Shown: positions 34,591 to 45,480, numbered from the stretch's first letter. The stretch: 64,000 nucleotides of DNA from Acheta domesticus (GCA_031308135.1 JAHLJT010004567.1:136414991-136478990); one strand, 5' to 3'. Numbers and translations: made by a program. Notes: generated by a model from the sequence alone, not told the origin.

Positions 34591-35486
34591 TAGAGACCGG
34601 ATTTTTATGTAATTGCATATTTTTTGTCTTTCTACTTACCGTTCTCAAAATTTTAATATTGGCGAATCGTCGTCATCCTAACGCAATATCCAATTTTTTA
34701 GTTACATATTTGTACATATTTGACACCATATTACATATTTTACATATTTCGCTATTTTCTCAAGATTTCTTTTTATTTTATTAATTTTCGTACTAATTTT
34801 TATCAAAATAAGTATTTTTTTAAAAAAAATTAGCATTTTCCCTACATTATTACTGCATGCTACTGCGTACTCTACTCGAGGTAATCTTCGTGAAGACGTG
34901 GTCGGATATTCTCACATCCGATGCGCCTGCTTGTTATCTCAGTGGCTGGAAGTGCGTGTCAGCGACAAATCATTCTCACTTTTGATGTGAAAAGTATCGT
35001 TGACGCCAAGTTTGACGACCTTTAACCTTAATTTCCAAGAAACTTTGGCGATCGCTGTCGTGTAACACTTTGATGAGAATATTCAATGCTGCAGTGACTG
35101 TTGGCTGTAAAATTCGCCAGTTTGTACGATGGCTTCTATTATGTCTAGTATGCTAAACTACATTCCTGGATACCAATTTGTGAAGGTTTTACTACTGATG
35201 GAAAAATTGTATGGTGGAAATGTACATCAGCCTGTGCTTTCCAAATGATTTTTAAATTGTTTGCACTGATTTTAAAATTTCTATAGGAATTTTATATGAA
35301 TGTAAGTTCGTATTATTTAAATGAGTTTTATTATTAGAATATTTTAATATTAAATATTATATCCGATTTACATACTTATTACATATTCTTACCATTTTCA
35401 TTACATATTTATGTAATTACATATTTAGACGTTATAATTTCATTACATATTTAGACGTTTCATACTACATATTTTTCCGGTCTCAA
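34591..35486 (+). mobile_element. Non-autonomous hAT-type element, copy 1
   Basis: Starts TAGAGACCGGATTTTTATG and ends TTTTTCCGGTCTCAA. It is flanked by a perfect 8-bp target duplication CTTATTAT (34583-34590 and 35487-35494). The interior is AT-rich with many TACATATTT motifs near both ends. A short central block (GATGGCTTCTATTATGTCTA, 35129-35148) recurs in the partner at 36937-37840. No transposase ORF survives. Length ~0.9 kb. Confidence 0.85.
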
Positions 35487-35494
35487 CTTATTAT

Positions 35495-36589
35495 TTCTTG
35501 AATTCACTTATTTTGCCTCTATTTATGCTTAAATTTAACTTAAATTTGGATACTGATTACAAGACATAAACAGAAAAATTTAATCGAAATATAATTAATC
35601 TTATTTTACCTTTACGTAATTTACACATTATGTACTTACGCGTAATTTTGCGTGAAGACGAAACATCGAGTTTTAAAACTTTTCAAAAGTGTCATCGTGG
35701 GTGACTGGAACAATATAAATGATTAATGTTTCTTCCATCATCCTTCTAATTACAAATCGATGTTTATTAATATGAAATGTATGTGAAGGAAACCTTGAAA
35801 TCAATATTGTTTTTCTACCCGTGCGTTGCATAAAATTAAATCAATGTACTGCTCTGACATTTAGTCACTAAATACTCAAATTCTTTTTTGAAAAAGAAAG
35901 AGAGTAGCAAAAGTTTTTTCTTTTTCCTAAAGAAACCTAGCACGTTCATTCAGTGACTTTCGGTAGAACTGATTTTCACCAATCAATCCATTAATTTTCT
36001 TTATCCTACATTTATATCGTCTGGTGATCAATACTTTGTCGGATTGCAAGCATTGTAAGGGACTTAGAAGTAAGTGTTTGACGAAATTTATGCTGAAGAA
36101 GGGGAGAGACATTGGCCCTCTTCAGACACGTAAACAAGGACAGGGCTTGGGGGATAAGCTAAACCCCGCCCTTAAAGTAAAATATTCGTTTCCAGTGGTT
36201 ACTAGTGAACAGTTAGTATGTTGCTTCTCAGTCAGTGCAAGTGATAGTTGCGAATGTTCAAAGAAATTACTTCATCTATAGTCTATGGTAAATAATTATC
36301 ATAAGTTTTCATAAGCATGTAATTCTCACTGCCAAGTGGGATCGTTATGTTTCGTGAAATGTTACGTAACAGTCTCAAATACCTTGAGTGCTCACTTGAC
36401 AAGTTGTCCGAAAATTTTAGCATTTTCCCTTCCCCTCCCCTCCCCTCCCCCTTCTCGGCCCTTTCTTCATATCACGCCTCTAAAACTGCTCTCTTCCATC
36501 CGCGCTTTCTCGGTACTCACAATCGAACCCATTGTTACACTTTTCGCGGAACGCGTGATAACTGACGAATGCGACCTTGATTGCGCAAT
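35495..36589. other. No gene seen
   Basis: Spacer between the first hAT element and the GC island. Includes a CCCCTCCCCTCCCCTCCCCC pyrimidine tract at 36431-36450. Confidence 0.45.
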
Positions 36590-36870
36590 AGCCGGCCCGT
36601 GAGCCGTGGGGTTCCCCCTGCGTCGGAAGAGGCAGTCATGTGACAGTGCGCGTCACCCAGCGGGAAGAAAGTGAGTGGGCGGCGACCACGTTATCGGCCC
36701 ATCCCCCCTTCTCTCCGTTGGCGCCCGTGATTCCCGTCTCGTGCGCCGCATCGCGCCGTCCGTCCGCCGGCAGGCGCGGCGGCCTTCGGCGACACCAGCG
36801 CGGCGCGCGCGGCGCGACGCGACGCGACGCGACGCGACGAGCCGCTCGCCTGTTACAACTCGTAGGATAA
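36590..36870 (+). promoter_or_regulatory. Intronic GC/CpG-rich island, possible alternative promoter
   Basis: About 280 bp of CpG-dense sequence with a GACGC tandem repeat (36812-36839), in AT-rich DNA. It contains a strong-looking donor, GAAA|GTGAGT at 36670/36671. No ATG-initiated frame leads into that donor: the nearby ATG at 36638 is followed at once by TGA. If the island is a promoter its first exon would be non-coding, with translation from an ATG in exon 2. This is inference from composition only; it could be an unmethylated repeat or chance. Confidence 0.3.
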
Positions 36871-36936
36871 TTATCGTTTTGTAGGATAATTTTGTTCTTT
36901 TTTTATTTAAGGTCGCATCAACTTCTAGGTCATTAG

Positions 36937-37840
36937 TAGAGACCGGAAAAATATGTAGTATTAAACGTCAAAATATGTACATAAACATGTAATGAAAACA
37001 GCAAGAATATGTAATAAATATGTAACATCCGATATAATATGTAATATTAAAATTCTATAATTAAAATCCATTTATTCAACAAAAAATTACATTTAGAAAA
37101 ACTGCTGACTTTACATCATACAAGTTTCTCGTCAGTAGTAAAAGTGATGTTATAAAAGGATCTTATACTTATCTTTTATATTGATGTGTTGATGTCCCGT
37201 CGATTTTAGTTCTCCATCATAAAATAATTATTCTTTATTCACATTAAAAGAACATATTTATTCATAATCCAGTGGAATACATTTCTGTCCTCGCATTCCC
37301 TTTGTCTCCATACATCAACAACCCTATGGTTACCCATTTTACACGATAGTACTATGGCTACTTGGTACAACAAAAAGCTTCATCTATTGTAATCCAGGAC
37401 CGTAGTTTAGCAGCCAGACTAGTCGGAATAGAAGCCATCGGACAAACTGGCACACCGTAGCTTCTTCATCGAAGTGTTACACGTCGGCGATCGCAAATTT
37501 TTCTCGGAAGTTAAGGTTACAGATCACAAAACGTGGTGTCAATGATATTTTGGACACCTAGATTGTAGGTCCAGTAATGTAGGAAAAATGCTGATTAAAA
37601 AAAACAACTTATTTTCACAAAAAATATGGAATTAAATTGAAGAAAATTAATAAAATAAGAAAGTACACTGAGAAAACAGCAAAATATGCAAAATATGTAA
37701 TATAGCTCTAAATATGTAAAAATATGTAACGAAAAAAATCGATATTGTGTTAGGAGGGTTATTATTCGCCAAGATTACAATTTTGGGAACGGTTAGTAGA
37801 AAGACACAAAATATGTAATTACATAAAAATCCGGTCTCTA
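36937..37840 (-). mobile_element. Non-autonomous hAT-type element, copy 2, inverted relative to copy 1
   Basis: Starts TAGAGACCGGAAAAATATG and ends CATAAAAATCCGGTCTCTA. It is flanked by an 8-bp target duplication with one mismatch (GTCATTAG 36929-36936, GTGATTAG 37841-37848). Reverse-complementing it aligns its termini and the central CGATGGCTTCTATTCCGACT block (37421-37440) with copy 1. Size is nearly the same (~0.9 kb). No intact ORF. Confidence 0.85.
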
Positions 37841-37849
37841 GTGATTAGC

Positions 37850-38030
37850 GACCACTATTGCATGTTAACATTGTGGTGTCAATGAGGATGAAACGATATG
37901 GTGACTATAGGGGGTGAAAGGTCGAACACATACAACCATGCCCGAGGCGAGACTCGAACCCGCTACCCTTCGGTCGGAGATCACTATTACACTACTGTCT
38001 TAGCGATCTCGGCCACAGGGCCGGCAATTT
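37850..38030 (-). repeat. tRNA-derived SINE, immediately next to the hAT element
   Basis: The minus strand starts GCCGGCCCTGTGGCCGAGAT, contains an A-box-like TGGCCGAGATCG and a B box GGTTCGAGTCTC (complement at 37951-37962), then a short body down to about 37850. The head is related to the SINE at 9545-9832. It is too short and unpaired for a tRNA gene. Confidence 0.75.
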
Positions 38031-38044
38031 TGTTCTTTGTATTT

Positions 38045-38262
38045 AATTCATTGGCGATTCCGGGCACGTCAATTGCTATGGTCATTAGTCCCATAAGTGT
38101 AGGGTATTCTTTTTCTTCGGGAGGTAGCGGTGACCTTCTCCCGCTGGATGGTGAGATCCGGCGCGAACTTACCTATCGGCTAGCGGGTTTTTCCTCAACC
38201 AGGTATCTCCCATCAGCCTGGAACCGCCCCAGTCGGAACAAGCTGTAAGCTCCCGAACGGTC
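38045..38262 (-). repeat. Repeat Z, copy 2
   Basis: Shares CGGGCACGTCAA, AGTGTAGGG, CCGCTGGATGGTGAGATCCG, AACCAGGTATCTCCCA and CGGAACAAGCTGTAAGC with copy 1. On the minus strand it lies directly downstream of the SINE at 38310-38592. The two could be the head and tail of one composite retroposon. Confidence 0.7.
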
Positions 38263-38309
38263 TCCCGATGTGTGGTAGTGTACTGCATGAAAGTGTGTGT
38301 TTAAGTAAT

Positions 38310-38592
38310 GGTTGAGCATAGGAAATGGAAGGGTAAGGAAAGATCGCGCTCGGTCCGTGGCGCGATTGTTAGGGTACTGCTACGGAATTCTCCAGGTGTC
38401 ATCGGCGAAACCACGGAAAACTTCCGATCACAGCAGTCGGCCACTAGAAGTATCCTCCAGACAGCGACGGAATTCGACCTGGTTATGTAGCAAGTGTCGA
38501 AAATCCTGCCACGGTCGGGACTCGAACCTAGGACCTCTCGGTCAGAGGCACTGCAGTGATATCAGTTTATGTCCTGAGCCACCTCTCCCTGT
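38310..38592 (-). repeat. tRNA-derived SINE
   Basis: Minus-strand head near 38592: GGGAGAGGTGGCTCAGGAC (A-box region), then the B box GGTTCGAGTCCCGA (complement at 38516-38529). A body of about 190 bp follows, containing CTGGAGAATTCCGTAGCAG. The tRNA cloverleaf is not maintained. Family differs from the SINE at 9545-9832. Confidence 0.75.
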
Positions 38593-39039
38593 TTGTTGTT
38601 TGTAGGATAGACGATCATGTCTGTGGGATAATCCCTTCTTGCAAGATAATTGATCTACGAAATTTTTGGAAATGTGTAAGAATGCAACGATTTTTTTAGA
38701 ATAGGTGCACGAAAACGTGCCCAGCAACTTCACGAACAATCGCACAGATGATATTATTTCTCCACAAGGAAGTGGAAGCACAATGACCTGTGGGGCAGAG
38801 ATGTATCCAGGTAATACCGTTTTTACTTTCTCGCTCTTTTTACTTTCTCGTTTTTGTTGTTTTGTTTTTGTTTTTTCCTGTGCAACGGCGGGGAATCGTC
38901 TTTTTATATCTCGTCACTGCCAGGAGCGTAGCGTCACACTCAAATGAATGGAACATCAGTGTAAACAAAGGAATGTTTCAATGCAGTACTTTAATCCACG
39001 TTAAACACCTAGGATACCATAGAAATGTCACTAAATAAC
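38593..39039. other. No gene seen; X-variant terminus inside
   Basis: Contains TTTTTACTTTCTCGCTC and a second TTTTTACTTTCTCG (38820-38851), the inverted form of the variant X terminus seen at 41923-41939. No gene recognised. Confidence 0.4.
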
Positions 39040-39960
39040 CAATTTTATTTTCCCGTGTACTACGGCGGATTTTCGGCAGAAAAAAAATTATTACCGGGCC
39101 ATGGTAACGAAAAGTGGATAAATCATGTTGCTAAATTAAGAAAAAATCTAACACGTGGTGCAGCCACAATATGTTTTGTGGGTTCTAGATACCGAAAAAC
39201 CAATTGAAACCGTCTGTCCGTCTGTCTATCCGTCCGTGAACAACGCTCGCCACTAAACTGTTCAGTCGATTTTCTCCAAAATTGATACTTCCCGATCGAT
39301 CTGACTGATCTTGTGGCTCTTTGAATTTAAAACCGATTTTAATTTTTGTGAGTACTTTACATGAAGCCCCTGGGACATTTTCAAAATTTTCAAAAATATG
39401 ACGCCAACAATTTTGACTGAATTTTGTTGTTGGATAGTCTGAAGGTTATTTAAGAGAATGGCGTAGGTCTCATGTTGGTTGAAAACTCTGATTTTTCGAA
39501 AATTGAAAAAATTCAAATTTTTTTCGGCATCTTCCAACAACTACAATTAAGAAGATACATTTTTTCTTAATGAAATGTGTTCAGGTCTTCAAGTAAGGTC
39601 ATGTCCAATTTTTCAAAAACGTATTATTTGCGTACATTTGGGTGAAACCTACCCATTTTTTATTTTCTTTAATCAATTTTTTCTTTAAAACCGCACAACG
39701 TTTTATGATTAAATTGGGACCTGAGATAGCATAAAGGAAGCTTAAGAGAATGGTACAGGCTTCATGTTCGTTAAAATTCCTGATTTTGCAAAAATTTTCA
39801 AAAAATAACAAAAATTTGGCGCCTTTCTACAACTACAGTTGTCAAGATACAGTTTTTGTCTTACTGTAATATGCTCAATAAAAACAGATCTTCAAATAAG
39901 GTTATATTGAATTTTTTAAAAATATGAGTAGTTTTTCTATAATTTCCTGACAAACATAAT
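39040..39960 (-). repeat. X-family copy, inverted and degenerate (X7)
   Basis: Begins with TTTTCCCGTGTACTACGGCG and a TACCGGGCCATGGTAACG block. Next come AAGTGGATAAATCATGTTGC, the complement of CACGTGTTAGG, a GTCCGTCTGTC run, and the complements of the GATCGGGAAG, CATGTAAAGTA and monomer blocks. Only the inner part of the terminus is left. Internal indels are frequent. Confidence 0.75.
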
Positions 39961-40210
39961 AGCAAGCTCGGAATTCACTGCGCTTCGTTTTTGGCATCTA
40001 CATAACGGCATAACTACATTGTGCACTGTGCACAGTTCGGCATAACTACATTGTGCACTGTGCACAGTTCGGCATAACTACATTGTAAAAATACAATTTT
40101 TTTTCTCAATGAAATATTTCATCAAAACTACATCTTCAAATAAGGTCATGCTTAATTTTGTGAAAATACGAGTAGTTTTTTCTATAATTTTGTGACAAAG
40201 TGAGTAAGTT

Positions 40211-40359
40211 GTGCCGCTAGGAGTCGCATGATCGCGACTGTATCGAGCAGTACCGGCGATCCTGCAACTCCTGGCGGCATAACGGAGAACGACGCGAAAT
40301 ACCGTGAGATATTTCATTTTACTGACACACCCCCGTGTGCCAAGAAAGAAAAACCGAAG
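40211..40359. repeat. One-armed copy of the palindromic MITE at 12625-12847
   Basis: GTGCCGCTAGGAGTCGCAT, ATCGCGACTGTATCGAGCAG, CTCCTGGCGGCAT, CCGTGAGATATTTC and GCCAAGAAAGAAAAACCGAAG match the spacer and right arm of the palindrome. The left arm is reduced to its innermost ~20 bp. Confidence 0.75.
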
Positions 40360-41044
40360 TATAAAAGTGATGTATATAACATTGATGTTTTCACGTTACA
40401 ATTTTTAGTTTGTGAATGAAAAACTTCCATAATCATAATTTTGTAAAAGTTAATAGGGGATAATGAAATAATAATTGATGACACTACAGTAAGTTCGTAG
40501 GAACGAACGTTGTTTATATACGTACTACCTCCGCCAAGCAGACTTATCTCTTCCTGTAGAGATTTCCCGGAGAACGAGGGCATGTGCAGTAGACATCCTT
40601 CTTCCCACATCCTTTTACGGCGCACTGAGGAAGCTCTGACACCTTGAATGACCCTGAGCGGCGACTCATGCTCTCAGATTCAGTTTTGTTAATTGTTCTT
40701 ATATTTTTAAGTTTGTTCTGTCTGTTAAACCTTAATTAAAAATTCAATAAAAGCGACCCCTCTCAAGTTAAATTCTCCCCCACACGAACACAAATGTTAG
40801 AGGTTTCTAAACTTTCAAAAACGTACCATGTTAATACAACTAAACGTCGCTGTGTTAATAAATACATTGATTTTTTAAATTTTAAATATCCATGTTTTGA
40901 AACACCAGTGTTCTCGATATCGCATTTCAAAAGCGAAGTTCGTCATGGATGGCTATTGCCGGCTGATTGCCGGGCCTATGAATCAGCCCACTGCGAGCGA
41001 GCACAGGATGCTCGAGCGTACGATGCTCGAGGCCGAAAAGCTTG

Positions 41045-41415
41045 CAGCGTCGATGGTGGAACGGTTGGCGTATCGGATTGTTATACCCAAGTTCGTGGGT
41101 TCAAACACAATCGAATTCGTGGATTTTTAAGGGCGAAAAAATCCTTCGTACGCCTTCCTTTGGAGGGGAGGTAAAGCCGGCTGTCCCATGTTAGTAGATT
41201 TACTACATGTAAATGATCTTCAAGCCTAAATAAAGCCGCTGAGGTAAATTCAAATTGCCTGTTTCATCACCCACCTTCTTTCTCCCGTAGTTGGTGAACG
41301 GTGTGTAGTGAAATTTGCGTGGTCAGACGGAAGAGCCTCAGAAGAGACGGCCTCACGGTCTGAGTTTCGCCACGTAAAATAAGGCATCAATTCAATTCAT
41401 TTCAATTCAATTCAA
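41045..41415 (+). repeat. tRNA-derived SINE, plus strand, with TTCAA-type tail
   Basis: A tRNA-like head contains an A-box-like TGGTGGAACGG and a B box GGTTCAAACAC (41098-41108). It is followed by a body with ATTTTTAAGGGCGAAAAAAT, TTCCTTTGGAGGGGAGGTAA and GTAGATTTACTACATGTAAA. The element ends in a TTCAATTCAATTCAA repeat (about 41391-41413). Head, body and simple tail are all present, so this is the most complete SINE in the window. Confidence 0.8.
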
Positions 41416-41479
41416 AAGCTCGGGTGAGTACGAACGAGCAAATGGCACGCCTTGCAGATCTCCTGCACCATTCCGCTCC

Positions 41480-41940
41480 GTGGACAAAGTTTATTACAAA
41501 AATTTGAGTTTTTACAAAAATTTTGAAAATATTGAGGCTTCATTAAAAGTACCCACAGAAATCAAAATACCCAGAGGGTCTCGATTTCCTTTAAATCGAT
41601 CGATAAAAATCAATTTTGGAGAAAATCGGCAAGACGCCAGGGTTGACCAATGACGGACAGACACTTTGCCGTCAGTTGAGTTTTTGGTATAAAGGATTCA
41701 CAAAATATGGATTCCTTCAGCAAAACGTGTTAAAGAAAGTAAAGAAAAAGTGGATAAAACTTATTTCTAAACGTTATAAATTACTTGTACTTTGTTTAGG
41801 AAGAGAATTTATCCCTTTTTTCGTTACCTGAACCTAGCAATAAGAGCCCGGTAATAATTTTCTATCGAAAATTTGCGATTTTCCGGAGCACGATAACAAT
41901 TCTTTCTCTTCTTATGAACTAAGAGCGAGAAAGTAAAAGA
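41480..41940 (+). repeat. X-family copy with a variant terminus (X8)
   Basis: Shows the X 3' blocks GAGGCTTCATTAAAAGTACCC, GACGGACAGAC, CAGTTGAGTTTTTGGTAT and AAGTGGATAAAAC. It ends GAGCGAGAAAGTAAAAG rather than the usual TACGGGAAAGTAAAA. Together with 33525-33541 and 38820-38851, this suggests a second X subfamily. Confidence 0.6.
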
Positions 41941-42884
41941 GTTACATAGAAGAACATAGTTGTATGTATTATAGGTAGTACATAATTATTATGTACATAT
42001 AGTATAGTTTATAAGATGTTTATAGTACATAAGTTATAAGTTGAGTTTTGATAAAAATACTTCTCTAAACGACTTTTGAACCATGTGAGAGTGCGTTTGT
42101 TTGAGGGAATACATACTACGTGCATGTTACGTGAGCGCGTATGTGTGTGTGTGAGTGAGAGAGTAGAGGTATACCGCCTCAAAGCAGCTAGTTTTTTCTC
42201 TGAAAAATAAACGCGCGTGCGCTTATGTTCTCACGTGCAGTGCATAATGAATGAAGGCGTGCACTGCGTGACCCCGTATCGCCCTCCCCCCCCCCCGTCA
42301 CAGTGCCAGACTCTTCTGCATGGGACACACAAATCGAACACGCGCAGGTTGAAACCAAGGAACTTCACGGGACCATTAATCGCTGGACAAAGGACAAATG
42401 GTCTCTTTCCTCGTGTTTACCGACAAGATGAACAAAAGGTGAATCAAAAGTGCTTGTTGCCCATACGTCAAAAGGGGCCAACTTTGTTTTCTACTTTACT
42501 CACTTCCTACTGTAATTACTACTATTTCAGAATTAAAGTGATTGCTTCAACTAATACATTCAGTGGAGGAGACCTGTTGCATCCCTTTTTCCCGCGTTTC
42601 AGATTCAAGATGACCCCGGAGGAAGGTTATTTTTAGAACCGAAACAAACTAAATTCTATCCTAATAATTTCGCTTTCCCTTCTTCCATTCTTCCAACTTG
42701 ATCTAATTACTTGATTCGACAAGAACACACTTTTCATTTCTTTTCGTGTTCTTCGGTATTCTCCAATGTTGCACTAGCCTTTATTTTCGCTCTTCTCTGC
42801 GACTACAAAAGCTATTTAGAAAGGTCGAGAACCCGCCACCGAGGTGGTTAAATTACCTGGATTGACGTTACGTAGTTCGCAACT
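41941..42884. other. No gene seen
   Basis: Includes a TGTG/GAGA microsatellite-like patch (42140-42165) and a C-tract at 42287-42297. The 139-codon open frame at 42217-42636 has no recognised domain. Confidence 0.4.
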
Positions 42885-43020
42885 GAATGATTGATTGATT
42901 AGTGAATTCGGGTGTGCCAACTGCTTAAGTCATTATTCCCTATGATTTTTATCGCATGTTTTTTTATCGCGGAACTTGGCGGTGATCTTCCCCCGCTGGA
43001 TGGCGAGATCCGACGTCGAC
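42885..43020 (-). repeat. Repeat Z, copy 3, truncated
   Basis: TTGATTGATTAGTGAATTCG, then GGTGTGCCAACTG, AGTCATTATTCCC and CCGCTGGATGGCGAGATCCG correspond to the first half of copy 1. The rest is absent. The left TTGA repeat is again the tail side. Confidence 0.65.
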
Positions 43021-43307
43021 AATAACTACACTACACTTACAGGACATTGTGGTTAAGGAACTCGGAATGTATACTCATTCACTCAAATAATAACAAGAAA
43101 ATGGGGATTTTTTAAAACTGAATTATGTACCAAATAACGAAATCCCATATCCGTTCCAAATATTGAATACTTTTGGGAAGCGTCATGTCTGACTCCGGAG
43201 GTGGGAGCGGAGAAGCACCACTGCAATGAAACATTTGGAATAAACGATTCGACCCTGGTGGCAACAGTTTCATTAGGTGTGGTTTCACACGATGCTCATC
43301 GTGTTTC

Positions 43308-43391
43308 CGGAAACAACTTCCTTTGATATGTGAAGTGTTGAAATGGCAGCGATTGATAAGTGTCTGTTGATCCTCAGCGAATTCTCTGTGG
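43308..43391. repeat. Short repeat shared with 33040-33130
   Basis: Same block order as the upstream copy (TTCCTTTGATATGTG, GTGTTGAAATG, AGCGATTGAT, GAATTCTCTGTGG). Unit borders are not defined. Confidence 0.45.
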
Positions 43392-43431
43392 GGAAGGGGC
43401 TCGCAATCTTGCAACAAAATGCAAAAAGAAA

Positions 43432-43433
<2 letters not shown>

Positions 43434-43463
<30 letters not shown>

Positions 43464-43504
43464 TAAAAATAATAAAAATAAAATAATAAAAAATAATAAT
43501 TATA
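43434..43504. repeat. TAA/AAT microsatellite
   Basis: About 70 bp of ATA/TAA trinucleotide repeats with interruptions (AATAATAATAATAATAAT and similar). Low complexity, no gene. Confidence 0.9.
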
Positions 43505-45049
43505 ATTTAAGAACTTTTAACTACTTCATTTCAAATCTTTCGGATTGAATGAAGTTTAGTTTCATCGTCCACACGCCCCCTTTCCCAATTTTTGGTCCAA
43601 GTTACGCCCTTGCTGGCTATCATCAGCTGCCCGTGTTTAACATGAGCGCCGCACAAGCCAGGAATGCAAAAATTCAACAGACGCCCTCTAAAAATAACAC
43701 CGACCCAGCCCCTTCCAGCTTTAGTAAGCCTGGCGGGGCAACGAAACGGACGTCCTGTATGCACGACGGGCCGGTCACCTCGGCGAACGCGTCATAGAAT
43801 CGAATGGTCCAGATTCCATGTTATTTGTTTTTGTCAAATCAGTTGTCTATTCATACCCGAACATTAGGATAAACAATCTTTAAATTGGAAAATATTGAAA
43901 TATTGGATTGATGGAAATTGAATTTCTTCAGTGTAATGACAGGTCACTTGATATGTATACATGAGGTGCTCTCCATAATCGCGATTTTGTAGACAAGTTT
44001 CGAGAGCGTCAGGAGCTACAAAATACTCGAGTTGGTGTCGAAGTTAACGATGAACTGCACTGTAGTGACTACTGTATGCGACTGCAAATCCCATTCACAA
44101 TATTGTATCCAGCTCGTTTTTAAAGACTGATTATTACATCGCGGCTATTGTCGAAACATGGTTAATGTTAGAATCAGTTAATTAGCTAAATTGTGTGGAT
44201 AATGCTGCATGGGATACGGATGGCGAACGGATCATTTCGGACATCATCCGGCTCATGCTGATATTGACCGCAGTGCACTTAAGTTTAAGTAAAGTGTCAG
44301 TTTGAGCGTGAAGCAAAAATGTGTTTGCAAAAGGTATGTAGACATAAAAGTAAGATGGAAATTATGCGTAGGAAATTGTGCATTACGCGTGTCAGTGATG
44401 TTATCGAAATATAAATTAACGGACACTGGAACTCAAAACTACAAACATTGTCTCTCGCTTGCCTTAGAAACTTCCCACATGTGGTCTGATCGCTGTTTAT
44501 CACACATGTATCTGCTGTTCCCCGTCACCGTAAAATACTTCACCCACCTCTTCTTGGCTAAAATCCGAAATGTTTTTAGGAACTGTTCCTACTCCTGACT
44601 TTATCTGTTTTGGATAATAAGGACTTTATCCGATTAATTCGCGAATTAGCCAGATTCGAACATTTGCGTTATATGTTAATTTTTTATTGATATTATTTCA
44701 AGATATTTAAGAATATTGATTTTTTTATTCATCATTAATTAATCAATTATAAAATTGATTTGCCAGAAACTGATATTTACAAAAATATACATGTATTAGA
44801 AAGGGTTGCTTTCTGGCGGAACGCGACGGAACGGCGTTGCGGTACCTCGGGAATAATTATTAATTTATTCTTTAAATATATAATGATTTCTATTAAATTA
44901 AAAAGGAATTTTGGGGGCGTTCCGGGATCTAAAATTTTATTAATCAAGCACTGTGTATTCGTATTACCCCGTGGCATAGACGTGTAAAGACAGAAGCTTC
45001 GCTGGACAGACTTCAACACTTCACAATGAATCTACAATTTTCCAGGAGC
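43505..45049. other. No gene seen
   Basis: Intron sequence between the microsatellite and the second GC island. Overlapping open frames on both strands near 43531-43867 and 44297-44598 lack domains and splice context. Confidence 0.4.
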
Positions 45050-45480
45050 GAACCGACATTTCCACTCCCTCGGCGGCGCGCAATCGGTTGCAAATCGGTG
45101 CGGAACGAGGCGTGTGCGCGAGAGGTAGAAAACTGTTTGGCGCCGCGCCTCCCCTAGCAGACCGACGATTCGTCGCCGTTGCATTGCATAGCAGGCACGT
45201 GACTTCTGACCCGCTCGTGACTCGCTCCGGAAGGGAGGAGGAAGCAGGCAAAGCGTTTCGTTATGGCGCAGCGCGGGGGAGGCGGCGGGGAGGCAGCGGA
45301 AAAGGAATCAGCGGCAGCTTGGCCCTGGGGCAGAGCGGATCGCGAACCCGGCAGCGACGGTGCAACAAGTAACGAGGATATTGTGAACTTGGCCGTCATG
45401 TCTTCGGAGCAGGTGGCACCGTTAACCGTGCGATCGGAAGAGTGCGACGTGAACGTGGTCGTCCATGAAGACGGTTGTTT
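45050..45480 (+). promoter_or_regulatory. GC/CpG-rich island 0.6-1.0 kb before exon 2, probable alternative promoter
   Basis: CpG-dense block (GGCGGCGCGCAATCG, GGCGCCGCGCC, GGAGGCGGCGGGGAGG) just upstream of exon 2. It contains an ATG-initiated frame whose donor is in phase with exon 2. Composition, position and phase agree with an alternative first exon of the stomatin-like gene. No core promoter motif is firm. A CA/TG repeat follows at 45506-45522. Confidence 0.45.
45263..45368 (+). CDS. Candidate alternative first exon of the stomatin-like gene
   Basis: The ATG at 45263 (context TTATGGCGC) opens a Gly/Ala/Glu-rich frame beginning MAQRGGGGGEAAEKESAAA. A donor ACAA|GTAACG after 45368 leaves 35 codons plus one base, the phase needed by exon 2 (A|GT, giving Ser-Glu-Gln-Glu-Pro-Met-Gly). 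Two other in-phase GT sites exist: GACG|GTGCAA at 45358/45359, and GACG|GTTGTT further on. The donor choice is therefore uncertain. This isoform would be 298 residues with a different N-terminal tail. The open frame itself continues to 45592, so absence of splicing cannot be excluded. Evidence is phase and GC island only. Confidence 0.4.

Noticed and set aside
36640..36884. Coding first exon in the third GC island
   Set aside because: The frames begin with GTG, not ATG, and the only nearby ATG (36638) is followed immediately by TGA. Only a non-coding exon is possible.
41045..41130. tRNA gene on the plus strand
   Set aside because: Only the A/B-box promoter is present, continuous with a SINE body and TTCAA tail.
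40794..41174. 126-codon plus-strand frame
   Set aside because: Its second half is the SINE head and body; the rest has no recognised domain.
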